Source: Mucilaginibacter flavus (lineage in GTDB: Bacteria > Bacteroidota > Bacteroidia > Sphingobacteriales > Sphingobacteriaceae). From it: DNA of 64,000 nucleotides. The stretch covers positions 62,001-126,000 of the forward strand of contig NZ_JAUFPS010000036.1 of NCBI RefSeq assembly GCF_030409315.1. Direction: 5' to 3'. The position numbers and the translations under genes were made by a program. Positions 27,840-36,823 of the stretch are shown here, piece after piece; positions within the stretch are counted from its first letter, which is position 1, and each line of letters starts with the position of its first letter. The notes under the pieces were generated by a model, which had not been told where the DNA came from, made no database searches, and worked only from the letters and a program-made list of their open reading frames with translations.

Positions 27840-28274
27840 TTACCAATTAAAGTCGCCATTGTACCCGCTGGTAAATTTCAAGTCCCGGATCTTGCGGTTT
27901 TTTTGGTTGAGAATATCTAAATGCCATACAGCACCAAAATCAGACCATGGATCAACTAATAACTCAATTTCATAAGGCGATATTAATCTAACTTTTTCAA
28001 TTCCAACAATCTCCTTATTTTGAATCAGGTACAATTCTTTATTTTTTAAGCCAACTAAGGCATATTCTCCACCAACAAAATACCAGTCATTATCAGGACC
28101 AATTAAGCCACACGAAGGATCGCCATAAAAATCGCCAACAAAAACCTCTTCATAAGTTATTTTGTTGAAAAGCCACGCACCTTCAAAAACATATCCCAAA
28201 ACAAAAACGTTGGTTTCATGCAACGTTTTAAAGTTAGGATCGGTTATGATATTTGGTTTTAAAACATCCATCAA
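27840..28274 (-). CDS. Hypothetical protein, 144 residues
   Basis: I do not recognise this family. The product (MMDVLKPNIITDPNFKTL start) is acidic, rich in aromatic residues and beta-strand-like alternation (WLFNKITYEEVFVGDFYGD, DNDWYFVGGEYALVGL), with no signal peptide or membrane segment. It could be a small beta-propeller-like or immunity-type cytosolic protein, but that is a guess. It ends 2 nt from the convergent kinase gene and starts 19 nt after the yceH stop, so co-transcription with yceH is likely. Confidence 0.65.
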   Translation of the reverse strand: MMDVLKPNIITDPNFKTLHETNVFVLGYVFEGAWLFNKITYEEVFVGDFYGDPSCGLIGPDNDWYFVGGEYALVGLKNKELYLIQNKEIVGIEKVRLISPYEIELLVDPWSDFGAVWHLDILNQKNRKIRDLKFTSGYNGDFNW

Positions 28275-28293
28275 TTGCAGTTTTTAGGCAACC

Positions 28294-28947
28294 CTACCCC
28301 ATCAATTCTTTCATCAGCTTATCAAAAGCTTCCTTCATTTCGGCCAGGTCCTGTTCCAGTTTGGTAACGCGGGTTTCAAGGCCACTTGATGGGCGGCCGG
28401 TTGTTTCTTCCATATCGTCATCATCATTTATTTCCGGGGTGCCGGCCAATAAATGCGCATAACGTTGCTCCTTTTGGCCAGGGCGTTTGGGCAATTGTAC
28501 AATGTAAGGCATTTCAGGGTCAGCTAATTTTTCCAGCATTTCCTGTACCTCTTCTATCGATTCAAACTCATACAACCTGCCCGAGTTGGTATTTAACTCA
28601 CCCGGTGTTTGCGGTCCGCGTAGTATCAACAAGCAAATCAAAGCCACCTCTGCCGGAATCACCGGGAAAACAATGGCAAAGTTGTGCTTATATTTAATAT
28701 TACGGATTGATCCACCGGTTGCAGTAGATATCAGTCCGCGACGTTTTAAAGTGTTCAATGCTTCGGTTACAATTGCCTCATCATAATTAACCACCGGCTT
28801 GCGCGATGTTTTTTGGTTACAGGCGGCCGTTAAACCATTCAGGGTCATGGGGTAATAATCGGGCGTGGTTTTGCTTTTTTCCATCAGCGAGCCCAATACA
28901 CGTAATTCGGCGGCATCAAGTACAGGTAAAGTTTGAGGTGAATCCAT
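28294..28947 (-). CDS. yceH: YceH / DUF480 family protein
   Basis: The 217-residue product matches the DUF480 family: AAELRVLGSLMEKSKTTPDYYPMTLNGL, ACNQKTSRKPVVNYDE and LRGPQTPGELNTNSGRLYEF are its two winged-helix segments, and PYIVQLPKRPGQKEQRYAHL its third. A C-terminal coiled coil (RVTKLEQDLAEMKEAFDKL) follows, as in other members. Function is not established. The hypothetical gene at 27840-28274 follows in the same direction. Confidence 0.9.
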   Translation of the reverse strand: MDSPQTLPVLDAAELRVLGSLMEKSKTTPDYYPMTLNGLTAACNQKTSRKPVVNYDEAIVTEALNTLKRRGLISTATGGSIRNIKYKHNFAIVFPVIPAEVALICLLILRGPQTPGELNTNSGRLYEFESIEEVQEMLEKLADPEMPYIVQLPKRPGQKEQRYAHLLAGTPEINDDDDMEETTGRPSSGLETRVTKLEQDLAEMKEAFDKLMKELMG

Positions 28948-29293
28948 GGCTAAATATAAGCAGGTTTTTATAAGTGCAAAAAAATACGGATATTTTATAC
29001 TTTTAACATATCGATAGCTTTCTACAAGCGACTATCTTACATATTACAGAGCGGTTAAATAAACCCCTTCCTCCTCCTTCCCCAAGGAAGGAATCGCACA
29101 AGCCCGCGCTTTTAAATGTTTCGAACACTCAAGCTTTCAAACCCATCGCTAAAAGTATCGGCTAAACTATAACACCTCGGTAAATATTATTGTCGCCAGG
29201 CGCTATATCTCCCATAAATCCGTTATTTTGCATTATTTAACAAACAATGAAGTTGGCTTTCTGCCTTCAGCGTTAAGCTTTCGGCTTTACACT
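28948..29293. other. Gene-poor 346-nt divergent region with one small hairpin
   Basis: Between yceH and the MBL-fold gene I see no supportable ORF. A 7-bp hairpin TCCTTCC-CCAA-GGAAGGA lies at 29075-29092. The frame open from 29228 into the MBL gene is more likely leader sequence, since family similarity starts at 29294. Confidence 0.6.
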
Positions 29294-30112
29294 ATGTGTT
29301 TATATATTACATCACTAAATTCGGGGAGTAATGGCAACTGCTATTATATTGGGAACGATGAGGAGGCTATTTTAGTTGATGCAGGCATATCCTGCCGTGA
29401 AACTGAAAAACGCATGGCCCGGCTTGGCTTGCCTATGAGCAAGGTTAAGGCCATTTTTGTATCGCACGAACATGCTGATCATATCCGCGGTATCCCGGTG
29501 CTGGCTAAAAAATTCAACCTCCCGGTTTACATTACAAAAGGCACGCTCCTGAGTTTGGGGAGCATGATCGACCTCCAATATGTGCACTACCTTAAAGAAT
29601 TTGAAACGATTACCATTGGCAGTTTACATATTACCTCGTTCCCCAAAGTGCATGACGCCGCCGAACCGCATAGTTTTATAGTGAGCTGCCGCGACGTGAA
29701 AGTTGGGATATTTACCGATCTGGGCGTAGTTTGCGATCAGCTGATCCGCCATTTCAGCCAATGCCATGCCGCGTTTTTAGAGGCTAATTACGATGAGGAA
29801 ATGCTGGCGAACGGCGGTTATCCTTATCACCTTAAAAGGCGCATCAGCGGCGGTAAAGGTCACCTGAGCAATAAGGAAGCTTTAGGGCTGTTCCTAACGC
29901 ACCGACCAGCCCATATGACGCATTTACTGCTTGCACACTTATCTAAAAACAATAACGCCCCACAATTGGTGGAAACCCTGTTTAAAAATTACGCCGATGG
30001 AGTGCACGTGGTGGTGGCCTCCAGGCATGAAGAAACACCGGTTTATTATATCGACGGTAATACCGGCAAACCTTTGGAAGTTTTAGGTCAGCTTGATTTG
30101 GGGTTTAATTAG
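29294..30112 (+). CDS. MBL-fold metallo-hydrolase (YycJ/WalJ-like)
   Basis: The product beginning MCLYITSLNSGSNGNCYYIG is a metallo-beta-lactamase-fold hydrolase. VSHEHADHIRG is the HxHxDH zinc motif, and the GNCYYIG and LEANYD segments are typical of the YycJ/WalJ group of predicted phosphodiesterase or exonuclease-like proteins. About 272 residues is normal. The ATG at 29294 is chosen over 29228 because the conserved SSGS-N-GN start follows it directly. It overlaps the convergent mtfA-like gene by 4 bp. Confidence 0.88.
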   Translation: MCLYITSLNSGSNGNCYYIGNDEEAILVDAGISCRETEKRMARLGLPMSKVKAIFVSHEHADHIRGIPVLAKKFNLPVYITKGTLLSLGSMIDLQYVHYLKEFETITIGSLHITSFPKVHDAAEPHSFIVSCRDVKVGIFTDLGVVCDQLIRHFSQCHAAFLEANYDEEMLANGGYPYHLKRRISGGKGHLSNKEALGLFLTHRPAHMTHLLLAHLSKNNNAPQLVETLFKNYADGVHVVVASRHEETPVYYIDGNTGKPLEVLGQLDLGFN

Positions 30113-30885
30113 TCCTTAGCCCTATCCTGCATAAATATGGTGCTTAGCATTTCGTATAGTTCCGGGTGTTTGTGCTTTAACTCATCTGGCTTCTGAAAAA
30201 AGTACTCGGCAACAACAGCAAAAAATTCCGCCTCATTGGTTACAGCGTAGGGATTAATATCTGACCGACCGGCTTCTATTTTATGAATTTCCTGGTGAAT
30301 CATTTTTAACCAGGGTAATACATACTCATGAGCCAGCAGGTTTTCGGGCACGCCGTCTGTAGCACCATCGCTTTTATCTAACAGGTGTACAAATTCATGA
30401 ATGGCAGTATTTTCTTTTCCGGCCGATTTGGAAAAACCTTTAATCAAAGCCGCGCGCGATAAAATCATCTGCCCATTCATATAACCAGTGCCTACCATGC
30501 CCAATATACTGCGGTTTTCGCCTTCAAACTGAAATTCGCCATCAAAAGTGTCCGGGTAAAGGATCACATTGGTAAGGTTTCGGTACTCCCAATCTTTAAA
30601 GCCGAAAATGGGAATCACCGCGCTTGATGCTATCATCACCCTATCGGCATCTTCAACCGCGGTTCCAACTCCTTCAATAGTGATGTTAGCCAAAAACACA
30701 TTAACCTTTTGCTCAAATAGCAGCTTACCTGCATCGTCCAAATCCTTGTAAAATTGAATATGGGTATTCAACAGAAGTTTATAATCTACAGAAATTGCAG
30801 CATCAATATTCTTTGGTTTACTGCCCTTCAAAAAGAAATACGCTATTAACGCGAAGCCTACAAGGCCCAGGATTACATATGTCAT
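30109..30885 (-). CDS. MtfA-like zinc peptidase
   Basis: The 258-residue protein has an N-terminal membrane anchor (about residues 3-20) and the MtfA-type zinc site AIHEFVHLLDKSDG (HExxH, about residues 163-167), plus NEAEFFAVVAEYFF with a downstream Glu ligand. In E. coli MtfA is a glucose-PTS-linked peptidase, but Bacteroidota lack that partner, so the role here is open. It follows the DUF92 gene by 16 nt in the same direction. Confidence 0.88.
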   Translation of the reverse strand: MTYVILGLVGFALIAYFFLKGSKPKNIDAAISVDYKLLLNTHIQFYKDLDDAGKLLFEQKVNVFLANITIEGVGTAVEDADRVMIASSAVIPIFGFKDWEYRNLTNVILYPDTFDGEFQFEGENRSILGMVGTGYMNGQMILSRAALIKGFSKSAGKENTAIHEFVHLLDKSDGATDGVPENLLAHEYVLPWLKMIHQEIHKIEAGRSDINPYAVTNEAEFFAVVAEYFFQKPDELKHKHPELYEMLSTIFMQDRAKD

Positions 30886-30901
30886 TGCGTAAATATCATG
30901 A

Positions 30902-31612
30902 TTAAAATAAGCTAAACAACAGCATAACCAAAGCAGCTATTAAAGTGTTTAAAAAGTTAACAGCATTGTTGGTGATAAAGTTTTTTCGCTCCAACAAGGC
31001 GCCCAATAGCGAGTCGGTTAGATTACCTACAGTGCCTGCTAACACAAGCCAAAGTGAATTGATGCCCAAACCAAAACCTATAGCATAAATAACAGCGATA
31101 ATGCAACTTCCGGCTATACCTATCAAAGTTCCTTCCACACTAATCACGCCATCCAGTCCACGTTGATCGGGTTTCATGGTGATGATATTGAAAAAACGTC
31201 TGCCATAAACTGTACCTAATTCGGATGATAGCGTATCTGCCGTTGCTGATGCGAAGCTTGCCGCCATCATCAACACCCACAAACCGGCATATTGCGGAAA
31301 TACGAAAACCATCAAGCCACAAATACCAGCCACACCCGCGTTGGCCAACACCTGTCCTATTGTGCGGCCTCCTTTACGTTCGTGCTCAATTATAAAAGCA
31401 TCTTTTTTACCCGACTGCCAGGAGGTTGCTGCCGATCCTAAAATAAAAAAGGTGGTCATCATGGCTACGCCGGTAAACCGGGCACCTGTAAAAACAAAAT
31501 AAGCCACCAATGCACCGGTTATGGCAGCAGGCACAGTCAGCTTTTTTGCCATGATGCTATAGGTCATGCCGGCGATGATAATGAGTGCAAACAGGATGTT
31601 TTGAACAAGCAT
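30902..31612 (-). CDS. DUF92 family integral membrane protein
   Basis: The 236-residue protein has about six hydrophobic segments and the DUF92 motifs SFASATADTLSSELGTVYGR and GLDGVISVEGTLIGIAGS, plus TVGNLTDSLLGALLERK. In plants and cyanobacteria the family includes the phytyl-phosphate kinase VTE6; the bacterial role is not established. It is first in a two-gene unit with the mtfA-like gene. A TACCTTTG box ends 5 nt before the ATG. Confidence 0.85.
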   Translation of the reverse strand: MLVQNILFALIIIAGMTYSIMAKKLTVPAAITGALVAYFVFTGARFTGVAMMTTFFILGSAATSWQSGKKDAFIIEHERKGGRTIGQVLANAGVAGICGLMVFVFPQYAGLWVLMMAASFASATADTLSSELGTVYGRRFFNIITMKPDQRGLDGVISVEGTLIGIAGSCIIAVIYAIGFGLGINSLWLVLAGTVGNLTDSLLGALLERKNFITNNAVNFLNTLIAALVMLLFSLF

Positions 31613-31617
31613 ATAGT

Positions 31618-31625
31618 CAAAGGTA
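31618..31625 (-). promoter_or_regulatory. -7 box (TACCTTTG) abutting the DUF92 start
   Basis: Minus-strand TACCTTTG, 5 nt before the ATG at 31612. The expected start site falls at or next to the start codon, as for the VF530-family gene and the methyltransferase. Confidence 0.5.
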
Positions 31626-31657
31626 TTTATTGTAACGATAATTAAGCGCTCAATCCT

Positions 31658-31665
31658 TATTTTTG
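31658..31665 (+). promoter_or_regulatory. -7 box (TATTTTTG) abutting the methyltransferase start
   Basis: Plus-strand TATTTTTG ends 6 nt before the ATG at 31672 and sits back-to-back with the divergent DUF92 box 32 nt away. Confidence 0.45.
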
Positions 31666-31671
31666 CCGTGC

Positions 31672-32367
31672 ATGAAAGATATATTAGGCCAGGCCATACA
31701 TAATTACCATAACGGGCAAACCGCTGATAAACTTTGGATTAATAACCAATACGGTCCCCGGGAGGAAATGCCCATAGAAGCCTATTTTAGGGATGAAGAT
31801 GATATGCCCGATATGGAATGGCTGGCCATGAACGAGTGCCGCGGCGAAGTACTTGATATTGGCGCCGGAGCTGGCTCACATGCATTAGTATTACAGGAAC
31901 GGGGTTTTGATGTAAGTGCGCTTGAAATATCGCCTTTAGCTGCCGATGTGATGCAGGCCCGTGGTGTAAAAAAAGTAATTGTTGCCGATATTTTTAAGTA
32001 CGAGGACCACCGATACGACACCCTCCTGTTGCTCATGAACGGCATTGGTCTTGCAGGAGGCTTGCAAAACATTACTACCTTTTTAGATCGTGCTAAATTA
32101 CTGCTAAATAAAGGCGGTCAATTACTGTTTGATTCATCTGATATTGCCTACCTGTACGAAGGAAAACTACCAGATACTGGCAAATACTATGGTGAACTAA
32201 ACTATCAATACGAGTACAAAGGCCAAAAATCAGAATGGTTTCCCTGGTTATATGTTGATGAGAAAACTTTGGAAGCTATAGTTACCGAAGCAGGCTGGGA
32301 TATGGAAGTTTTATTGGAGGATGAGTTTCAGCAATACCTGGTAAGGTTAACGTTAGCGGTGTCTTAA
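31672..32367 (+). CDS. SAM-dependent methyltransferase (class I)
   Basis: About 231 residues (MKDILGQAIHNYHNGQTADK start). GEVLDIGAGAGSHALVLQERGF is the SAM-binding motif I, followed by VSALEISPLAADVM (acidic end of strand 2) and YDTLLLLMNGIGLAG (motif IV region). The substrate is not apparent. The frame is open from a TTG at 31663, but ATG at 31672 is preferred. It overlaps the convergent AraC-type gene by 4 bp. Confidence 0.85.
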   Translation: MKDILGQAIHNYHNGQTADKLWINNQYGPREEMPIEAYFRDEDDMPDMEWLAMNECRGEVLDIGAGAGSHALVLQERGFDVSALEISPLAADVMQARGVKKVIVADIFKYEDHRYDTLLLLMNGIGLAGGLQNITTFLDRAKLLLNKGGQLLFDSSDIAYLYEGKLPDTGKYYGELNYQYEYKGQKSEWFPWLYVDEKTLEAIVTEAGWDMEVLLEDEFQQYLVRLTLAVS

Positions 32368-33317
32368 ATTTCTTCTGCAAACGCGGCTTTCAAGTTCCCT
32401 TTTTTTAAGCCATCCATTTCCGTTGCACCTGTAGACGTTGCTATTTTTCCGTTAAAGCTTTCGGTATATTCCCTTGGGGAACTGCCTGTTACTGATCGAA
32501 ACACCCGGTTAAAATTGGTAATACTTTTAAAGCCACTTTTGTAAGCTACTATAGATATACTTTCAAATTTATTGGCGGTAAGCATTTTACAGGCTTCGTT
32601 AATACGCACCTCGTTTAAAAAGGTGACAAATGTATTGCCCGTGTGCTTTTTAAAATACCTGCAAAATGATTCGGAAGTCATGAAGGCTGCTTTGGCTACA
32701 TCATCAAGCGTAATGGCTTCCGTGTAGTTTTGCATAATGTAGTTGTAAATATTACCTATCCTGATGCCCTCGTTTTCGGTAATACCTGGCAGGTTGCCAT
32801 ATGATGATAATGGCTGCAGTTGTTCGTTAATATCAGACAAACCCTTTAATAATTGAATAAATTGTATCAACTGATCGGCTCCGCTGCTATCACGCAGCCC
32901 CGCCATAGCATTTATAATTTTAACGGTGTTTGCTTCTGGTACCTTAATTCCCTGCTGATGTTGCTGAATAAATAATTTGTGAGCACGTACCTCGGGCAAA
33001 TCAAAAAAAGAAGCTAATATGCCGTCGGGATTAAAAAATATACTGAGGGCACTGATGGCATCCTCGTTTTCATTTTCAAAATATTGGGGATCGCTTTTAA
33101 ACAGGTGTGGCAGGTTGGCCCCTAATAAAAACACATCGCCGGGGGCAAAATGATGCATATTATTACCGGCTATCAAGGTGCCCTCCCCCTTCTGTATCCA
33201 GGTGATTTGGGTTTCTTTATGCCGGTGCAGGTAAGGGTAAAAGTAAGGCAGGCTAAACTGATCGGCAATTACGCTTTTATCATGTGGCACCGGAATGGTG
33301 AATTGCAATACTTTCAT
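32364..33317 (-). CDS. AraC-family transcriptional regulator
   Basis: The product has an N-terminal cupin-like sensor (HLHRHKETQITWIQKGEGTL, MHHFAPGDVFLLGANLPHLF) and a C-terminal double HTH (ITLDDVAKAAFMTSESFCRYFKKHTG, then IVAYKSGFKSITNFNRVFRS and the SPREY tail). The ATG at 33317 (MKVLQFTIPVPH) is chosen over 33344 because the extra nine residues are unlike family members. It follows the TonB receptor gene in the same direction but a terminator separates them, so a regulatory link is possible but unproven. Confidence 0.88.
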   Translation of the reverse strand: MKVLQFTIPVPHDKSVIADQFSLPYFYPYLHRHKETQITWIQKGEGTLIAGNNMHHFAPGDVFLLGANLPHLFKSDPQYFENENEDAISALSIFFNPDGILASFFDLPEVRAHKLFIQQHQQGIKVPEANTVKIINAMAGLRDSSGADQLIQFIQLLKGLSDINEQLQPLSSYGNLPGITENEGIRIGNIYNYIMQNYTEAITLDDVAKAAFMTSESFCRYFKKHTGNTFVTFLNEVRINEACKMLTANKFESISIVAYKSGFKSITNFNRVFRSVTGSSPREYTESFNGKIATSTGATEMDGLKKGNLKAAFAEEI

Positions 33318-33412
33318 AAGCCTTAAGAACGATTTAACAAACAAATATTATCAATAATTTTCAATAAACCCAATTTAAGGGGTAATATTTGTCAAATTGA
33401 ACTTTATTTTTC

Positions 33413-33448
33413 AAAAAAAATCCCCCGGCTCATAAAAACCAGGGGACC
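33413..33448 (-). terminator. Terminator of the TonB-receptor gene
   Basis: On the minus strand a GGTCCCCTGG..CCGGGGGA hairpin is followed by a run of T (plus-strand A tract 33413-33420). It starts about 20 nt after the receptor stop codon. Confidence 0.7.
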
Positions 33449-33468
33449 ATTATGATGATTGAGGTTTG

Positions 33469-36354
33469 TTAAAAACGGAATGCCAGTTTGGTAAATATCC
33501 GCATACCATTAAAGCCCATCTGTACGGCCTCAAACGGACCGCCCGATTCGCTATCCCCAAATGAGCTGCTGCTGTTTGGATTAACAGAACCTTTAATAAC
33601 GTTGGTACTTGGGTGTACGTTAAATAAGTTATCTACACCGGCTGTCCATGATACTGTTTTGTTGATTTTGTATGATATATATAAGTCGGTAGTTACTTTA
33701 GGTTTAAAGTCAAAAATCTCTTTAACTTTTTCGCCGGTTGCATCCATTGTTACGTAAGGGAAAAACGGATCGGCAACGCCATCTGGCGCGCTGGTTTCGC
33801 CAAAGCCTAATTCTTTTACATCACCAAAATAAGTAGCGCGCCCACCTATCGCGAATTTACCTACACCATACTCCAGGTTAAGGGTAAATTTAGCGGTTGG
33901 CGCACTTGCCTTTAAGAAATATTGCTCCCTATCTGAAAAGAAGGTAGCGCTATCGGCAGCCGATCCTTTAAATGTAGATGGGATATTAATTTTATTGATA
34001 GATAAATGCTGAATGTTACCTGCTAACAATGCATAGAAATGACTTTTATCCCAACGTTTTTTGTAGTCTAACACAATATCCACACCGGTATTGGTTGTGT
34101 TAACCGCGTTTGCGAAAAACTGAGCCGCGCTGATGCCCTGTTTTAACAGTAAATCATTTAACGGGGTGCCTAAAGTAGAATCGCCCTGGTTGTACAAGCC
34201 CGAGATCACAATCCTGTTTTTAATTTTAATATCATAACCATCAACAGTAACGGTAAAATCTGGCGTAGCCTGCCATGCAAAACCCAAGCTGTAGTTAACA
34301 GATGTTTCTTGTTTTAGCTTAGGAATACCTGCTGTTTTGGCAATATCAGAATAGTTAGGTACCAATTTGGTATATTCCAGGTTACCGCCAACAACTGTTG
34401 TATTCGTGTTACTAAAATCTATCTGCTGCAAAGTTGGCGCACGGAAACCGGTACTTGCCGATCCGCGAACGTTAAAATTACTTGCCAGTTTGTAACGTGT
34501 TGCAAACTTAAAAGTGCTTACACCACCAAAGTCCGAATAATGCTCAACGCGCGCGGCTCCGTCAACCAGCCATTTGTCGGTAACATCTAAGGCAGCTTCG
34601 GCATATGCGGCTTCATTGGTACGATGATCTTTCACTTCATCGCTTGGCTGATAGCCCGGATAACCTTCAGATCCGGATGCTTTAGCAACACCACCCGGTA
34701 AAGTAGCACCACCGGCTACATAAGAGTTAAGCTCGCCTGCATAAAGCTGGTAGCGCTCGTACCTAAACTCGGCACCAAATGATAATTGTAAACCCTGCGC
34801 AACGGTGGCAAAGCGTTTGGTTATATCGGCATTGGCCGTATTTTGTAAAAAGTTAAAGCCACCATCATCAAACCTGGTTTGTATAGGCTGCCCGGCAATA
34901 ACAGGTAACGACGCGTTAAAGGTTTTGTTACCCCAGTAATGGAAATCATTACGACCTACGTTGTTGCTGATATCCCAGTCCCAATCGCCGGCTGTAGTAC
35001 CTTTAAAGCCAATAGCCGATGAAAGATCTTTAATATAAACATCCTCTTGCGGATTGTAATACACATTATTGGCGCTAATTGTACCATCCTGTACGCCTTG
35101 TACTTTCATAATACCAGGCACAAACACAAGATTACCATTAGCATCTGTAGGGAATTTTGTTGGATTTTGGCGCAAGCCGTTATCATAATTCCAGCTACGG
35201 GTATAGGCGTATACATTGGAGTGTTTGTAATTATAACCACCAAATGAATAAAACACCGTTTTGGTACCCTTTATAGGCAATTCCATATTATACATACCAC
35301 CGCCGGATACTACAGATCCATCGCCAAATGCACGGCGCTCGCGGGCAACGGGCTGGGCGTTAGGGTTGGTTTGCCAGTTGGTATCAGGTATGGCCCTGAA
35401 GGTTTTACCCTGGTTAAAGTAGTTAGCGCCAAAGTTGATGAAGCCACCGCTTTTACCCAGGTTTAAGCCATAATTGGCACCAAGGGTAAACGTTTGTCCA
35501 TCAAAATGTTTGTCGGTATAGTATGCTGATGGATCAACATTGTTTAGGGTGTTATATTTTTGATCGTTATAACCACCAAAACCCGCGGTTACATTTAAAT
35601 GGTTAACATCTCTCTTAAGTACTATGTTGATTACACCGGCAATAGCGTCAGATCCGTATTGGGCGGAAGCGCCGTCGCGCAGGATTTCGATACGGTCAAT
35701 AGCGGCTTCAGGGATAGCGTTCAAATCTGTACCGCTGTTGCCACGGCCACGGGTACCAACCTCGTTTACAAACGCCGATAGGTGACGGCGTTTCCCGTTA
35801 ATAAGTACCAACGTTTGATCGAACCCCAAACCACGCAAACTTGCAAAGTCGATGGCGTCGGAACCATCCCCCCCGCTTTGTTTGTTGTAGTTAAATGAGG
35901 GTACAGCCTGGTTTAGCTGACTCATCAGATCAGGTTTAGCGGTATTGGCATCCATTGAATTTACTTTCAGCACATCCACTGGTACGGCCGATTCAATTTT
36001 GGTACGCCCAACACCGCGACTACCCACCACAATAACTTCTTTTAAGCCTTCGGCAGATGAAGAAAGCTCCATATCCAATATTTTGGTTTCGCCGGCGGCA
36101 ATGGCTACGGTAACGGTCTTCTTTTCGAACCCAACTGCCGAAAAGCTCACCTGGTATGATCCTGCCTTTAAGGTAAGCGAATATTTACCATCCGCATCGG
36201 TAATAGTCCCAGTGCCTGTCGGGGTCACTTTAACTGAACCGGCGCTTACGGGGTGCCCGCCGCTGGTAACGGTACCGGTCAACTTTTGCGCAAAAACGGG
36301 AGAACAGAGCAGAAGAAGCGCTCCAAAGAGAAAATAATGTAATGTTAACTTCAT
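33469..36354 (-). CDS. TonB-dependent outer-membrane receptor without SusD partner
   Basis: The 961-residue protein has a signal peptide (ends near VFAQ), a carboxypeptidase-regulatory-like domain (about 24-105, GTVTSGGHPVSAGSVKVTPT), a plug (about 125-245, with NGKRRHLSAFV and EILRDGASAQYGSDAIAGVI) and a beta-barrel ending in an aromatic residue (TKLAFRF). It resembles ferrisiderophore/vitamin-type or small-molecule receptors rather than long SusC proteins, and no SusD gene is adjacent on either side. The substrate is unknown. The AraC-type regulator follows after a terminator. Confidence 0.9.
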   Translation of the reverse strand: MKLTLHYFLFGALLLLCSPVFAQKLTGTVTSGGHPVSAGSVKVTPTGTGTITDADGKYSLTLKAGSYQVSFSAVGFEKKTVTVAIAAGETKILDMELSSSAEGLKEVIVVGSRGVGRTKIESAVPVDVLKVNSMDANTAKPDLMSQLNQAVPSFNYNKQSGGDGSDAIDFASLRGLGFDQTLVLINGKRRHLSAFVNEVGTRGRGNSGTDLNAIPEAAIDRIEILRDGASAQYGSDAIAGVINIVLKRDVNHLNVTAGFGGYNDQKYNTLNNVDPSAYYTDKHFDGQTFTLGANYGLNLGKSGGFINFGANYFNQGKTFRAIPDTNWQTNPNAQPVARERRAFGDGSVVSGGGMYNMELPIKGTKTVFYSFGGYNYKHSNVYAYTRSWNYDNGLRQNPTKFPTDANGNLVFVPGIMKVQGVQDGTISANNVYYNPQEDVYIKDLSSAIGFKGTTAGDWDWDISNNVGRNDFHYWGNKTFNASLPVIAGQPIQTRFDDGGFNFLQNTANADITKRFATVAQGLQLSFGAEFRYERYQLYAGELNSYVAGGATLPGGVAKASGSEGYPGYQPSDEVKDHRTNEAAYAEAALDVTDKWLVDGAARVEHYSDFGGVSTFKFATRYKLASNFNVRGSASTGFRAPTLQQIDFSNTNTTVVGGNLEYTKLVPNYSDIAKTAGIPKLKQETSVNYSLGFAWQATPDFTVTVDGYDIKIKNRIVISGLYNQGDSTLGTPLNDLLLKQGISAAQFFANAVNTTNTGVDIVLDYKKRWDKSHFYALLAGNIQHLSINKINIPSTFKGSAADSATFFSDREQYFLKASAPTAKFTLNLEYGVGKFAIGGRATYFGDVKELGFGETSAPDGVADPFFPYVTMDATGEKVKEIFDFKPKVTTDLYISYKINKTVSWTAGVDNLFNVHPSTNVIKGSVNPNSSSSFGDSESGGPFEAVQMGFNGMRIFTKLAFRF

Positions 36355-36823
36355 GTTTTGATTGATTGGTTGATAAATTATATTGATTGAACCACAATAT
36401 AACGTTAATTGTTAATTAATTATCAATATTTCAACAAAAACAACATTTATTTCAATAAAAAATCAACATAAATTATAAATAATTGATTTTATATAAAAAA
36501 TAAACAATTTAAAAATGAATTTTAAATAAATTAACATCTATTTGAAATTAAAAAACAATTTTTAAACCACATAAACTAGTTTAAGATAAAAAAAGCAATT
36601 ACAAATCAATAAATCGCTTCACATTAAATAAAAAAATAACAATAAAATCATTAATTAATACAAATATTCAATTCGTTATTTTTTCTTATTGTATAAAATA
36701 CACCATTTAATTAACAGACAAACTGCCTGGCAGTCGCAAATGATGCAAAGTGAAGAGTACTTACCTGGTTTTTAAAACCCGGTAAATACAAGTGCCGTTA
36801 AATTGCTTTGAATAGATGGTCAC
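36355..36823. other. Very AT-rich 469-nt region upstream of the TonB receptor
   Basis: The stretch, especially 36400-36720, is almost entirely A and T (many AATAAA, TTAATT and AACAAT runs), with no ORF or strong stem. It lies upstream of the receptor and downstream of the propeller kinase gene. It could hold the receptor's regulatory region or be a nucleoid-protein target; nothing specific is resolved. Confidence 0.6.

Noticed and set aside
29228..29293. 22-residue N-terminal extension of the MBL-fold protein
   Set aside because: The conserved family start follows the ATG at 29294 directly, and the extension is not signal-like.
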